Shown here: one piece after another, positions 1-7,600 of the stretch | How the letters are laid out: each line of letters starts with the position of its first letter | Numbering within the stretch: position 1 is the first letter of the stretch | Source of the DNA: a virus | Reading direction: 5' to 3' (one strand) | DNA length: 21,242 nucleotides | Virus record (IMG/VR): IMGVR_UViG_3300044225_005156 | Span: 1 to 21,242 of that record | Program-made: the position numbers and the translations under genes | Notes under the pieces: generated by a model | The model's database searches: none | Told to the model about the DNA's origin: nothing | Seen by the model: only the letters and a program-made list of their open reading frames with translations

Positions 1-1
1 G

Positions 2-307
2 AAAACACTAATGATGATAGGCGGAGAAGCCGAAGCAAAAGCATGTGAAAATGGAGAAGGTATTTGTATAGGAGTAATTAGTACAAAACCAGCTTATTTA
101 ATGAATTCAGAGGCTGAAGGTCAAGCAGTAGCTTTAGTCGGAAGAGTGCCAGTAAGAATTACAGGTCCGGTAAATAAAGGGGAAGCTGTATTTGTTGCTG
201 ATAACGGAACAGCAAGTGTTGATGGAAACGGAAACATGATTGGTGTAGCTTTAGAAAGCAACGACAGGCATGAAGAAACTTTAGTGGAGTGTATTTTAAA
301 GTTATAA
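2..307 (+). CDS. Phage structural protein, C-terminal fragment (5' end outside window)
   Basis: The reading frame is already open at base 2, ahead of the first ATG at 11, so this is the 3' end of a longer gene. The visible 102 residues include the pattern STKPAYLMNSEAEGQ followed by ALVGRVPVRITGPV, then a KGE..FVADNGTA turn and a closing IGVALES segment. From memory, this resembles the conserved C-terminal domain of large tail-fibre or neck-type virion proteins of marine T4-like phages (peptidase G2-like, possibly self-cleaving). Cleavage is not shown here, and no catalytic residue can be assigned from the fragment. It is followed after 16 nt by another virion gene with a good ribosome binding site. 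The structural call is fairly safe; the exact protein is not. Confidence 0.6.
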   Translation, partial: KTLMMIGGEAEAKACENGEGICIGVISTKPAYLMNSEAEGQAVALVGRVPVRITGPVNKGEAVFVADNGTASVDGNGNMIGVALESNDRHEETLVECILKL

Positions 308-323
308 AATATAAGGAAGTAAA

Positions 324-1238
324 ATGGCAGTAGGCGATACAATCACCGCGGCAAGGTATAATAATATTAGAGCAAGGGTAGCGGCAGTTTTAGGACTAGG
401 AGCAGGAGACGAAGGATACGGACAATCAGTAACTAGTCAGACTGTTGTGGTAGGTAATACAGTTACAGCTCAAGATATGGTTAACCTTGACACGGATCTA
501 ACAAAAATAAGAGTTCACCAGACAGGAAGTTTACCTGCGGAAATTGCTCCTCCATCGGTTGGAGATACGATCGAAGATAGCAATAATTCTACAAAAGAAG
601 GATACGCTCAGTACGAATCATTAAGTATTACAGCACAATCTTCAAGATTAAGTGTAGCTCCTAGCCAATTAGGTTTGGAATCAGGAATTACAAGCTCAAG
701 AACAGCATCTTGGTCAACTGATATTGATCATTACTTCACAGTAACATTTGGCGGATACTCTGTTACTAACGGAGACGGAAGTCAAACTACAATTAGTGGT
801 GTAGATCATATGAGAGTATATTTTAACGCTGGCGGAACAATCAACATAAGCGGTTTAATCGGATCAGGCAACACTCCTATCAACAATGACTGGAGAAGTT
901 TGATGTCTTCAGTAGGTACTGTTGTGTTTGGAAGAAGCACTACAAGCAACGGTTCAATTGGAACTAGTTATGGTTACAGTAATTTACCTGGATCTTATGT
1001 AACAATATTTAATAAGGCGGCTAGTGCGTATAGTGCCAACGATTATTTGATAGAAGCATACAAAAGTGGAGCTGTATTATATTTCAAAGTTACTTTTAAT
1101 GAAGATAAAGGTCCAAATCCAAATTTTGATGAAGCTGTTACTGCTACAACGTCAAGCACAGCTCAACAAAATAGACCAAATAACACAAATAGCGTCAATG
1201 TACCGGCGCCAACTTTCAATACCACCAACGCTTTGTAA
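324..1238 (+). CDS. Tail-fibre-like virion structural protein
   Basis: This 304-residue protein is rich in Ser, Thr, Asn and Gly, with no signal peptide or membrane segment. The N-terminal part (about 1-75) begins MAVGDTITAARYNNIR and reads like a short attachment region. The middle (about 130-260) is a low-complexity beta-rich body containing YFNAGGTI, GTVVFGR and ANDYLIEAY stretches, ending in a YFKVTF strand. The last 35 residues form a Thr/Asn/Pro-rich tail. I recognise this architecture from marine T4-like phage virion proteins thought to form fibres or surface decorations; no enzyme motif is visible. AAGGAAG lies just before the ATG, so the start is well supported. It could alternatively be a capsid decoration protein rather than a fibre. 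Confidence 0.6.
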   Translation: MAVGDTITAARYNNIRARVAAVLGLGAGDEGYGQSVTSQTVVVGNTVTAQDMVNLDTDLTKIRVHQTGSLPAEIAPPSVGDTIEDSNNSTKEGYAQYESLSITAQSSRLSVAPSQLGLESGITSSRTASWSTDIDHYFTVTFGGYSVTNGDGSQTTISGVDHMRVYFNAGGTINISGLIGSGNTPINNDWRSLMSSVGTVVFGRSTTSNGSIGTSYGYSNLPGSYVTIFNKAASAYSANDYLIEAYKSGAVLYFKVTFNEDKGPNPNFDEAVTATTSSTAQQNRPNNTNSVNVPAPTFNTTNAL

Positions 1239-1245
1239 GATTAAA

Positions 1246-1274
1246 TAGTTATACATTATATAGGAGTATAACTA
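1246..1274 (+). promoter_or_regulatory. Inverted repeat enclosing a ribosome binding site
   Basis: TAGTTATAC at 1246-1254 is the exact reverse complement of GTATAACTA at 1266-1274. The 11-nt loop (1255-1265) holds most of the TAGGAG ribosome binding site of the next gene, and the right arm ends on the A of its ATG at 1274. The RNA could form a 9-bp stem presenting the Shine-Dalgarno sequence in its loop. There is no U-tract after it, so it does not look like an intrinsic terminator. A role in translation control is inferred. Confidence 0.45.
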
Positions 1275-1618
1275 TGGAAGAATCTCTTGAAAAAGCATTA
1301 GAATTTTCAAATTATTCTGCTACTCTGAATAACCAAAAGAGGATTCTATATGAAAAGTATCAAGAAAACTTAATTACGTACTATCTTGGTGGCACATTTA
1401 CAGCTAATAGAGAGCTTATTAATTTTTGTACAATGCTTTTATCTAAAACATCATCTACTTTAATTATTGATGACAACAAAACTCCTATCGAAATAGATGA
1501 TTTGGAAGACTTCACAGAATCACTACTACACAAATATACAGAAGCTACAAATCAGTATCATGAGGAGTACAAAACTCTCAGCACTAAACGTAGTGTAGAA
1601 GGTTTAGTAGATGTCTAA
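1274..1618 (+). CDS. Small conserved phage protein beside the fibre gene
   Basis: This is a 114-residue soluble, acidic and probably mainly helical protein. It has a central segment (about 45-80) with a GGTFTANRELINF turn and a strand-like SSTLIIDD run followed by PIEIDDLEDF. The C-terminal half (about 80-105) looks like a charged helix with YTEATNQYHEEY. From memory, similar proteins of about this length accompany tail-fibre genes in cyanophages, but I know no assigned function; a structural or assembly role is an inference from position. The start is supported by TAGGAG seven bases upstream. The stop overlaps the next gene by 8 nt (ATGTCTAA), suggesting translational coupling to the glycosyltransferases downstream. 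Confidence 0.6.
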   Translation: MEESLEKALEFSNYSATLNNQKRILYEKYQENLITYYLGGTFTANRELINFCTMLLSKTSSTLIIDDNKTPIEIDDLEDFTESLLHKYTEATNQYHEEYKTLSTKRSVEGLVDV

Positions 1619-2441
1619 TGGAATCTTATGCTTTGCTAATAATAATGGTTCTATTAATTATATAAAACAAGCAGTAGAACTTGCTTCCCGTTCAAAAAAA
1701 TATTTAAATTTACCTGTTTCAATTGTAACATCTACATTTGACAAACTTGATATTCAATATCATGATGTTTTTGATAAGATTATTCAAATTGATGATTCGC
1801 AACACAATGAAAAAAGATATTATGATGGACAACAACGTAAGACAACACTGAATTTTAAAAACAATGAAAGACATAATGCTTTTAATTTAAGTCCTTATGA
1901 TAAAACTTTAGTATTAGATACGGATTATATAATATGTAATGATAAATTTAAACACTCCTTTCAAACAAATGATAATTTTCAAATTTATAGACATGGAGTA
2001 GATTTATGTTCCTGGAGAAATTACAAAGAGTTTGATTACATCAATGACAAGGGTATTCCTTTTTATTGGGCAACATGTTTTTATTTTACAAAAAGTCAAG
2101 AAAGTAAAATATTTTTTGATCTATTAAGACATTTGTATGATAATTGGGACCATTACAGTGACGTATATGATTTGGCAAGTAGAAATTTTAGGAATGATCA
2201 TCTTTTCAGCATGGGTATACACATTATGAACGGATTTCAAGAAGGAGATTGGGCTAAAAATTTACCTGGAAAAATGTATTATACACTAGATAGGGATATT
2301 TTGTGTAAAATAAAAGACGACAGTCTAACATTTCTCATACAAAAAGAAAAATTATTTAATGAATATATTCTTTCTACAGTCAAGGGTATGAATATACATG
2401 TAATGAACAAGTTTAGTTTGGAGAGAAGTTTAAATGTCTAA
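1611..2441 (+). CDS. Glycosyltransferase-like protein (GT-A, DTD motif), copy 1
   Basis: This 276-residue protein has the layout of a small GT-A fold enzyme. A first strand and helix (GILCFANNNGSINYIKQAVELA, residues 4-25) is followed by a second strand (VSIVTSTFD), and hydrophobic TLVLDTDYI carries D103-T-D105. A DxD motif in that setting normally binds the metal and nucleotide-sugar diphosphate. It lacks membrane segments. The next gene has the same layout (D88-T-D90), and the two are probably tandem duplicates. The start overlaps the upstream stop by 8 nt. Family assignment rests on motif and fold order, as in GT8-like phage enzymes; donor and acceptor sugars are unknown. Its position beside fibre genes suggests virion or host-surface glycan transfer. 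Confidence 0.6.
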   Translation: MSNGILCFANNNGSINYIKQAVELASRSKKYLNLPVSIVTSTFDKLDIQYHDVFDKIIQIDDSQHNEKRYYDGQQRKTTLNFKNNERHNAFNLSPYDKTLVLDTDYIICNDKFKHSFQTNDNFQIYRHGVDLCSWRNYKEFDYINDKGIPFYWATCFYFTKSQESKIFFDLLRHLYDNWDHYSDVYDLASRNFRNDHLFSMGIHIMNGFQEGDWAKNLPGKMYYTLDRDILCKIKDDSLTFLIQKEKLFNEYILSTVKGMNIHVMNKFSLERSLNV

Positions 2442-3231
2442 AGGTTATATTATGATAGCTACTGGAGAAGAGCATATTCAACAAGCCTATCTATGTGCTA
2501 AGAGTATAAAACAAACACAAAATATCAAAAACGTTTCTTTGCTTACCGGTGATCAAGTTTCTGATCAATACAAGCATGTGTTCGATCATGTAATTGCTAT
2601 TCCTACATCAGATAGAAACACACAAAACTTCTACAGAACAGATATTAGATGGAAAGCGTATCATGAAACTCCATATCAAGAAACGGTATTACTGGATACT
2701 GATATGCTTTTTTTAGATGACATAAGTTATTGGTGGTCGTACTTTAAAAATTATGATTTATGTTTTACAAGTAATGTGAGAACATATAAAAATAATCCTG
2801 TTACTAGTCATTACTATAGAAAAGCGTTTATTCAAAATAATATTCCTAATATATACTGTGCGTTTCATTATTTTAAACAAAATGATACAGCTTTAAGATA
2901 TTATTTAAAACTTAAACAAGTTTGTAGAAATTATAAGGAATATTATAAAATATATGTTCCTAAATTTACACCCAAAGTAAGTAGTATGGATTTAAATCAT
3001 GCTATTACTTTATTAGATGAAGATATCAAGAATTATATTTTTAAACCAGCAAGTTTTGTTCATATGAAATCTCATGTCCAAGATTGGGAAACTACACAAG
3101 AAGATTGGACAGAAACAATTCCGTTTTATTTCAACGCAGAAAAACAACTAAAAATTGGAAATTACTTACAACATGGCATAATACATTATACCAAGAATAA
3201 TTTTTGTGAAAGGATATTAAATGAATATTAG
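2434..3231 (+). CDS. Glycosyltransferase-like protein (GT-A, DTD motif), copy 2
   Basis: At 265 residues this protein repeats the plan of the preceding gene: a first strand GYIMIATGEEHIQQAYLCA, a second strand with VSLLTGDQ, then TVLLDTDMLFLDD with D88-T-D90 followed by aromatic residues. The DTD run is a candidate metal and nucleotide-sugar site. A late FVHMKSH (about 208-214) could supply the C-terminal histidine many GT-A enzymes use for metal binding. The start overlaps the previous stop by 8 nt using the same ATGTCTAA junction as the copy before it. It is probably a diverged duplicate with a different acceptor or donor. No signal peptide is seen, so it should act in the host cytoplasm. 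It could be a fold relative without transferase activity. Confidence 0.6.
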   Translation: MSKGYIMIATGEEHIQQAYLCAKSIKQTQNIKNVSLLTGDQVSDQYKHVFDHVIAIPTSDRNTQNFYRTDIRWKAYHETPYQETVLLDTDMLFLDDISYWWSYFKNYDLCFTSNVRTYKNNPVTSHYYRKAFIQNNIPNIYCAFHYFKQNDTALRYYLKLKQVCRNYKEYYKIYVPKFTPKVSSMDLNHAITLLDEDIKNYIFKPASFVHMKSHVQDWETTQEDWTETIPFYFNAEKQLKIGNYLQHGIIHYTKNNFCERILNEY

Positions 3232-3739
3232 AACCAAACAATACGTATCTTTTGATAAAAACACAGGTGAAATTTTTGGTATAGGACCAAGCATTAACGA
3301 GTCATACAATCATATTGAGGTTACAAACGAGCAAGTTGAGCCTTTTCAAACACTTAAAGAAAATTTTATTAATTGGAAAGTAATTTACAACAAAAGAGAT
3401 AAAAATTTTCAGTTAAAGAAAAATGATGATGAAGCGCCACAAGAATTTTTGCTTAATGAATTAACTGCCCCCAAAGATAATTTCCATGAAATAGAATTTG
3501 TAGTGGACAAGAGTAAAGGTGAATGTTATTTAAACACAATAGATACACCAAAAAACTTAAATGAAGTTAGTTTTTATGTAACCAAAAAAGGAGATCCTCA
3601 TTTCTTATTAAATACTTTTACTTTTAAAATAGGATCAAAGGAATCATTTCCTTTTAAAAACATGGAATCTTACAGCGTATACACGAAAAATATATTTGCT
3701 GATTGCGTAACAAGGGAAACAGATGAAAATTATTTGTAA
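3221..3739 (+). CDS. Unrecognised phage protein, 172 aa
   Basis: I do not recognise a functional family. The N-terminus (about 6-45) has a QYVSFDKNTGEIFGIGPSIN pattern followed by a strand-like SYNHIEVTNEQV. This resembles the start of small beta-rich proteins seen near fibre and chaperone genes in marine T4-like phages. The rest alternates charged loops and strands (EIEFVVDKSKGECYLN, EVSFYVTKKGDPHFL) and looks like a beta-sandwich. There is no signal peptide, membrane helix or catalytic motif. The start overlaps the glycosyltransferase stop by 11 nt, with AAAGGA nearby, so the gene is probably translated with it. A structural or fibre-associated role is only an inference from location. Confidence 0.45.
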   Translation: MNIRTKQYVSFDKNTGEIFGIGPSINESYNHIEVTNEQVEPFQTLKENFINWKVIYNKRDKNFQLKKNDDEAPQEFLLNELTAPKDNFHEIEFVVDKSKGECYLNTIDTPKNLNEVSFYVTKKGDPHFLLNTFTFKIGSKESFPFKNMESYSVYTKNIFADCVTRETDENYL

Positions 3740-3899
3740 ACATCTTGGACCGTATTATGGTATCCAAAAAGCATTTCCTTGTAGGGCTTTTACAAACGAA
3801 TTTGTAGGAGAAATGTGGATTGAAATAGACGAAAAATATGAAACACTAATATACTTGATGTTTGGAGACAGCGTGATTAGGAGTGATTATGAAAATTAA
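3723..3899 (+). CDS. Small ORF, 58 aa, unknown
   Basis: An ATG at 3723 overlaps the end of the preceding gene by 17 nt and opens a 58-residue frame. It ends in TAA at 3897-3899, overlapping the next gene's start by 11 nt. It fills the only real gap in this block, which favours it being a gene. The product starts MKIICKHLGPYYGIQKAFPC, has two cysteines (5 and 20), a W-I-E-I-D-E strand and an acidic tail. I recognise no family. The preceding bases (GGAAACAG) give only a modest ribosome binding site. The packing is as tight as for the larger genes, but its reality rests on spacing alone. Confidence 0.4.
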   Translation: MKIICKHLGPYYGIQKAFPCRAFTNEFVGEMWIEIDEKYETLIYLMFGDSVIRSDYEN

Positions 3900-4794
3900 A
3901 ATAGCAGAACTAGATATTATTTTTTTAAGTTATGACGAACCTAATGCTGAAAAAAATTGGGCTGATTTGAAAAACAAAGTTCCATGGGCAAAACGTGTTC
4001 ATGGGATACTAGGTTCAGATGCCGCACATAAAGAGTGTGCTAGAATAAGTGAAACAGACAGATTTGTGACAGTTGACGGTGATAACACAATAAAACAGGA
4101 ATTTTTAGATCAAGTCTTAGACTTTGACACCCATGCTAATTTAGAAAAAAGTGTTATAAGTTGGTGTGGACAAAATATTATTAACGGCCTAATGTATGGA
4201 AACGGTGGATTGAAATGCTGGCCAAGAGAATATGTTTTAAATATGAAAACACATGAGAATGCTGATCCATACAATGTTCAAGCCAAGGTAGACTTTTGTT
4301 GGGACGCACAATACATACAGCAGAATAGTTGTTTTAGTTTGACTCATAATAATTTTACTCCTAAACAAGCCTGGCGAGCAGGTTTTAGAGAAGGTGTTAA
4401 ATTATCTCTTAATAGAGGAGAAAGGGTAGCACATTCTGAGTTTTTAAAAGGACATCCTAAAAATTTAAACATGTTGTATATTTGGACAATGGTTGGTAGT
4501 GATGTGAAAAATGGCGACTGGGCTATTTACGGAGCAAGAGAAGGTTTAGAAATGACAATGCTTTCGGATTGGGATTACGTTAATGTAAGAGACTTTACAC
4601 ATTTAGACGAGCTATGGGCAAATAGAGACGAATTACCAGAGGATATTTTACATAATGAGATATGGAATATAGGTAACAACTTAATTAATCAATTACAATT
4701 ACCTATTTCTACTCAACCGCTGAGCCAAGAACAAAGTATTTTTTTTAAAACTGTTAATCAAAACTATGGCAGGGTAATTAATAAAGATGCATGA
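3889..4794 (+). CDS. DGD-motif glycosyltransferase-like protein, copy 1
   Basis: This 301-residue protein begins with a strand, DIIFLSYDEPNAEKNW (9-24), followed by a KRVHGI segment. The hydrophobic RFVTVDGDNTI has D63-G-D65 in the position of a GT-A DxD metal site. I recall this LSYDEPNAE...VDGDN pattern in marine phage proteins annotated as putative glycosyltransferases, but the family is poorly characterised. A GTG at 3883 opens the frame two codons earlier; ATG at 3889 is preferred because AGGAG at 3878-3882 then sits six bases upstream instead of touching the start. The C-terminal half has Trp-rich and Asn-rich stretches of unknown role. It overlaps its paralogue downstream by 8 nt. Sugar specificity cannot be read. 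Confidence 0.55.
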   Translation: MKIKIAELDIIFLSYDEPNAEKNWADLKNKVPWAKRVHGILGSDAAHKECARISETDRFVTVDGDNTIKQEFLDQVLDFDTHANLEKSVISWCGQNIINGLMYGNGGLKCWPREYVLNMKTHENADPYNVQAKVDFCWDAQYIQQNSCFSLTHNNFTPKQAWRAGFREGVKLSLNRGERVAHSEFLKGHPKNLNMLYIWTMVGSDVKNGDWAIYGAREGLEMTMLSDWDYVNVRDFTHLDELWANRDELPEDILHNEIWNIGNNLINQLQLPISTQPLSQEQSIFFKTVNQNYGRVINKDA

Positions 4795-5476
4795 TATAGT
4801 TTTTATAAGTTATGGAGAACCAAACGCAGATGAAAATTATAATGATCTTTTCAAAAGATTTAACGTAAAAGGAGTTTTTGGAGATAGAGTCAAAAGGATA
4901 GACGGAGTAAAAGGAATACACCAAGCACATATTGAAGCGGCAAAAAAGGCAAGCACTCGATATTTTTATGTAGTAGACGGTGATGCTGTCATTACAAAAG
5001 AATTTAATTTTGATTACTTTGTTACTTCACAAAATGAAAATATTGTTCATGTTTATAAAAGCATGAATCCTGTAAATAATCTAACTTATGGTTATGGTGG
5101 AGTGAAATTACTACCAAGAAAATTAACTAAGAATATGAATGTAAACAGTTTTGATATGACAACCAGCATTTCAGATAATTTTATTGTGTTTGACAAAGTA
5201 AGTAATGTAACAGCTTTTGATACTGACTCATTCAACACATGGAAAAGTGCTTTTAGAGAATGTGCTAAATTAAGTAGTAAAGTGATAGATAGACAACAAG
5301 AAGGAGAAACAAATGAAAGACTTAAAATATGGACCACTACAGCTAATGGAAGATTTCGTGAAGATGCGATTCGAGGTGCTAATGCTGGTATGGAGTTTGG
5401 CTTTTCTAGGGGGTCTGATCTTCGGTTGATAAATGATTTTGATTGGTTAAAATCTAAGTTCGATGATTGCCAATAA
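4787..5476 (+). CDS. DGD-motif glycosyltransferase-like protein, copy 2
   Basis: This is a shorter (229-residue) relative of the preceding protein. Both share I-V/I-F-I/L-S-Y-x-EPNA-x-x-N at the N-terminus, an HGI/DGVKGIHQAH-type segment and FYVVDGDAVI with D64-G-D66. Both also share a later W-K/R-A-x-FRE motif and a near-terminal ANAGMEFG/AREGLEM motif, so the pair is probably a tandem duplication followed by loss of about 70 residues here. The start overlaps the upstream stop by 8 nt (ATGCATGA), suggesting coupled translation. The 3' end overlaps the convergent methyltransferase-like gene by 23 nt. It is presumably cytoplasmic and acts in surface-glycan assembly; this is inferred from motif and neighbours only. 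Confidence 0.55.
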   Translation: MHDIVFISYGEPNADENYNDLFKRFNVKGVFGDRVKRIDGVKGIHQAHIEAAKKASTRYFYVVDGDAVITKEFNFDYFVTSQNENIVHVYKSMNPVNNLTYGYGGVKLLPRKLTKNMNVNSFDMTTSISDNFIVFDKVSNVTAFDTDSFNTWKSAFRECAKLSSKVIDRQQEGETNERLKIWTTTANGRFREDAIRGANAGMEFGFSRGSDLRLINDFDWLKSKFDDCQ

Positions 5477-6098
5477 CAGTATATCTTTCATATCCGTTTG
5501 ACATTTTATAAGTGTCAGCAAACCATATCTTAGTAAGTCCAGTCTTTTTTATAAATTCATCTAAATTATTTGAACAATTAATATGTTGATCTTTTACATG
5601 AAACATATTATTACTTTGTAAAGCAAATACACAGTTAGGCGTGTAATCTTTATTTGCTATTAAATCAGGCAGATCTGCCATGTGTTCACTTGATGTATTA
5701 ATTACCAATCTTACGTCTTTGTCTTTATAGTATGATGTTTCTATTTTATCTTTAACATCTCTATGTTTGAAAAAAACTTTGTGTTCAAGTTCTAATGCCT
5801 GTGTATATTTCCTGGATAAATCTAATGCTTTTTCGTCCATGTCAATATTTGTAATGTGTTCTATGTTTAAAAACTTGGTCAATAAAAGATTAATTAAAGG
5901 ATAGCCATACCAGCCACCGTACAAATGTATTTTTAAATCATTGAATTTTTTCATTTCATCTAAAGGAATACAATCAACAAGATGTATTTTTGATTCCATT
6001 TGATCAGGACCTACGCTATAAAGTATGTCTTTTATTTCATGACCATGTTGTATAGCTTCCCACCATACTTTCCAATAATTTTTATTAATTACTTCCAT
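5454..6098 (-). CDS. SAM-methyltransferase-like Rossmann protein
   Basis: This is a 214-residue protein. Its central DLKIHLYGGWYGYPLINLLL (54-73) sits where a class I methyltransferase has its SAM-binding glycine loop, followed by strand EHITNIDMDEKAL with acidic D86 and D88 at the ribose-binding position. The loop GGWYGYP is not a standard GxGxG, so activity is uncertain. Later a VINTSSEHM stretch (about 131-139) fits the motif IV region. TAGGAG lies about ten bases before the ATG. It is the last gene of the minus-strand block and starts 10 nt before the carbamoyltransferase stop, so it is probably co-transcribed with that gene. It could methylate the carbamoylated sugar; a non-enzymatic Rossmann protein is the alternative. 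Confidence 0.5.
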   Translation of the reverse strand: MEVINKNYWKVWWEAIQHGHEIKDILYSVGPDQMESKIHLVDCIPLDEMKKFNDLKIHLYGGWYGYPLINLLLTKFLNIEHITNIDMDEKALDLSRKYTQALELEHKVFFKHRDVKDKIETSYYKDKDVRLVINTSSEHMADLPDLIANKDYTPNCVFALQSNNMFHVKDQHINCSNNLDEFIKKTGLTKIWFADTYKMSNGYERYTVIGNHRT

Positions 6099-7600
6099 AT
6101 CAAATAATCTCCTAACACTAATAAATCTAATCCGCTATTGTTAAAAGTTTTCAAAGCGTCTTGTGGAGTTTCTACAATAGGTTCCTGGCAGTTGAAACTG
6201 GTATTTAATAACATTGGTATTCCAGTGTGTTTATAGAAAGCATTAATCAAATCATAATATCTTTCATTGAATTGTCTATTAACAGTTTGTATTCTAGCAG
6301 TTCCGTCTACATGAGTTATACCTGGTACTGTATCTACCTTTACAGGCATAATTCTTGACATATATGGGCTAGGTTGGTTAGTATCAAAAAAATCTTGATA
6401 GTGTTCTTCTAACACACTAGGCGCAAATGGTCTAAAATCTTCACGTTTTTTAATTCTATTGTTTATGATATCTTTTATATTTGGATTTCTTGGATCAGCA
6501 AGAATGCTTCTATTGCCTAATGCCCTATTTCCGCTTTCTGATTTTCCTTGATACCATCCTACTATTTTTCCATTTGCTATTTCTTCTGCTACTTTTGTGA
6601 TTAATTTTTCAAAAGGCCATTTTTCAAAATTCATTCCTGTGAATAAATCTGCATCTATTTTTTGTTCTTTGCCAGCAAATACGCTTGGCTTGTGTATATT
6701 ATCATTTAAATAATAATCGGCGTGCATATATGTACCTAATGCTTGTCCTTCATCTCCCACAGCGGGAGGAACGTGTACATTTTTGTAATGTTTTGTTAAT
6801 TCTTCATTCATGTAACCATTGTATGCTACTCCTCCTGCTACACAAATGTTGTCGCAAGTTTTAAGTGGATACACATAATTTTTTATAAGTTCAATAGTTT
6901 TAAATTGTAATGTATATGCTATATCTTCCCTTTTGTTATTTTTAATTACTTCAGGAGCAAAGCTGGGTAGCGTGTGATTAGGGTTCATTAAATAAGTTTC
7001 TATCATAGCATCAGTTTGATAATTGTATTTTCCATATCCAGCTAATCCCATTACTTTGCCTGCGTCAAGATATCTAAATCCTATATCTTGTGCTAATCTA
7101 TTCCACAGTCCTCCAATTGGGATCTTCTTAGAGAGATCTTTAATTATACCATCTTTACCAATAAAAATACAATTAAACTGCCAACCTCTTCCATCTATAG
7201 CTAATATGTCAGATTCTGTGAAGCCACTAGTAAGAAAGGCATAGGTAGCATGTGATTGATGATGATCAATGTAATACACACATCCTCTATGAAACGGTTC
7301 CCATAAACTTTTTGGTTTAAATTTTAAAAAATCATTATTATAAAAATTTTCGTTGATCAAATCTATAACAAACTCTTGTCCTAAATTTGACACAGTAAAT
7401 GCAAATATATTATTTTCATCTCTACTTTTATATTTGTCTAACACAAATTCATTAAAGAATTTTTTACTAGGATTAGGGTCATGTGACCATTCATAATTAA
7501 GATTATGCTTTATTCTATTATGACGTTCAATTTGGTTATGGAAAGTACCGTCATATGTGTTATGGTCATGAATATTTAATGCTACTGAGTAGATGTTCAT
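6089..7600 (-). CDS. Carbamoyltransferase, NodU/CmcH (TobZ) family
   Basis: At 503 residues this is close to full length for O-carbamoyltransferases that transfer the carbamoyl group of carbamoyl phosphate, via a carbamoyl-adenylate, to a hydroxyl on a sugar or antibiotic. The N-terminal half is the Kae1-like domain, with metal-type DHHQSHA at 112-118, ILAIDGRGW at 132-140, AGGVAYN at 255-261 and VGDEGQALGT at 281-290. The C-terminal half is the YrdC-unlike domain, with GKSESGNRALGNRSILADPR (352-371) and REDFRPFAPSV (386-396). It ends with MLLNTSFNCQEPIVE. All these blocks are intact, so the enzyme should be active. It overlaps the upstream radical SAM gene by ATGA. The acceptor is unknown; neighbouring glycosyltransferases suggest a sugar. 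Confidence 0.9.
   Translation of the reverse strand: MNIYSVALNIHDHNTYDGTFHNQIERHNRIKHNLNYEWSHDPNPSKKFFNEFVLDKYKSRDENNIFAFTVSNLGQEFVIDLINENFYNNDFLKFKPKSLWEPFHRGCVYYIDHHQSHATYAFLTSGFTESDILAIDGRGWQFNCIFIGKDGIIKDLSKKIPIGGLWNRLAQDIGFRYLDAGKVMGLAGYGKYNYQTDAMIETYLMNPNHTLPSFAPEVIKNNKREDIAYTLQFKTIELIKNYVYPLKTCDNICVAGGVAYNGYMNEELTKHYKNVHVPPAVGDEGQALGTYMHADYYLNDNIHKPSVFAGKEQKIDADLFTGMNFEKWPFEKLITKVAEEIANGKIVGWYQGKSESGNRALGNRSILADPRNPNIKDIINNRIKKREDFRPFAPSVLEEHYQDFFDTNQPSPYMSRIMPVKVDTVPGITHVDGTARIQTVNRQFNERYYDLINAFYKHTGIPMLLNTSFNCQEPIVETPQDALKTFNNSGLDLLVLGDYLIWK

Noticed and set aside
3883-3888. GTG start for the first DGD-motif gene
   Set aside because: It touches the AGGAG ribosome binding site, leaving no spacer; ATG at 3889 has normal spacing.
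5092-5337. Antisense ORFs such as 5092-5337, 19428-19628 and 20529-20780 on the minus strand
   Set aside because: They lie wholly inside well-supported genes, show no motif, and have the composition expected of shadow frames.
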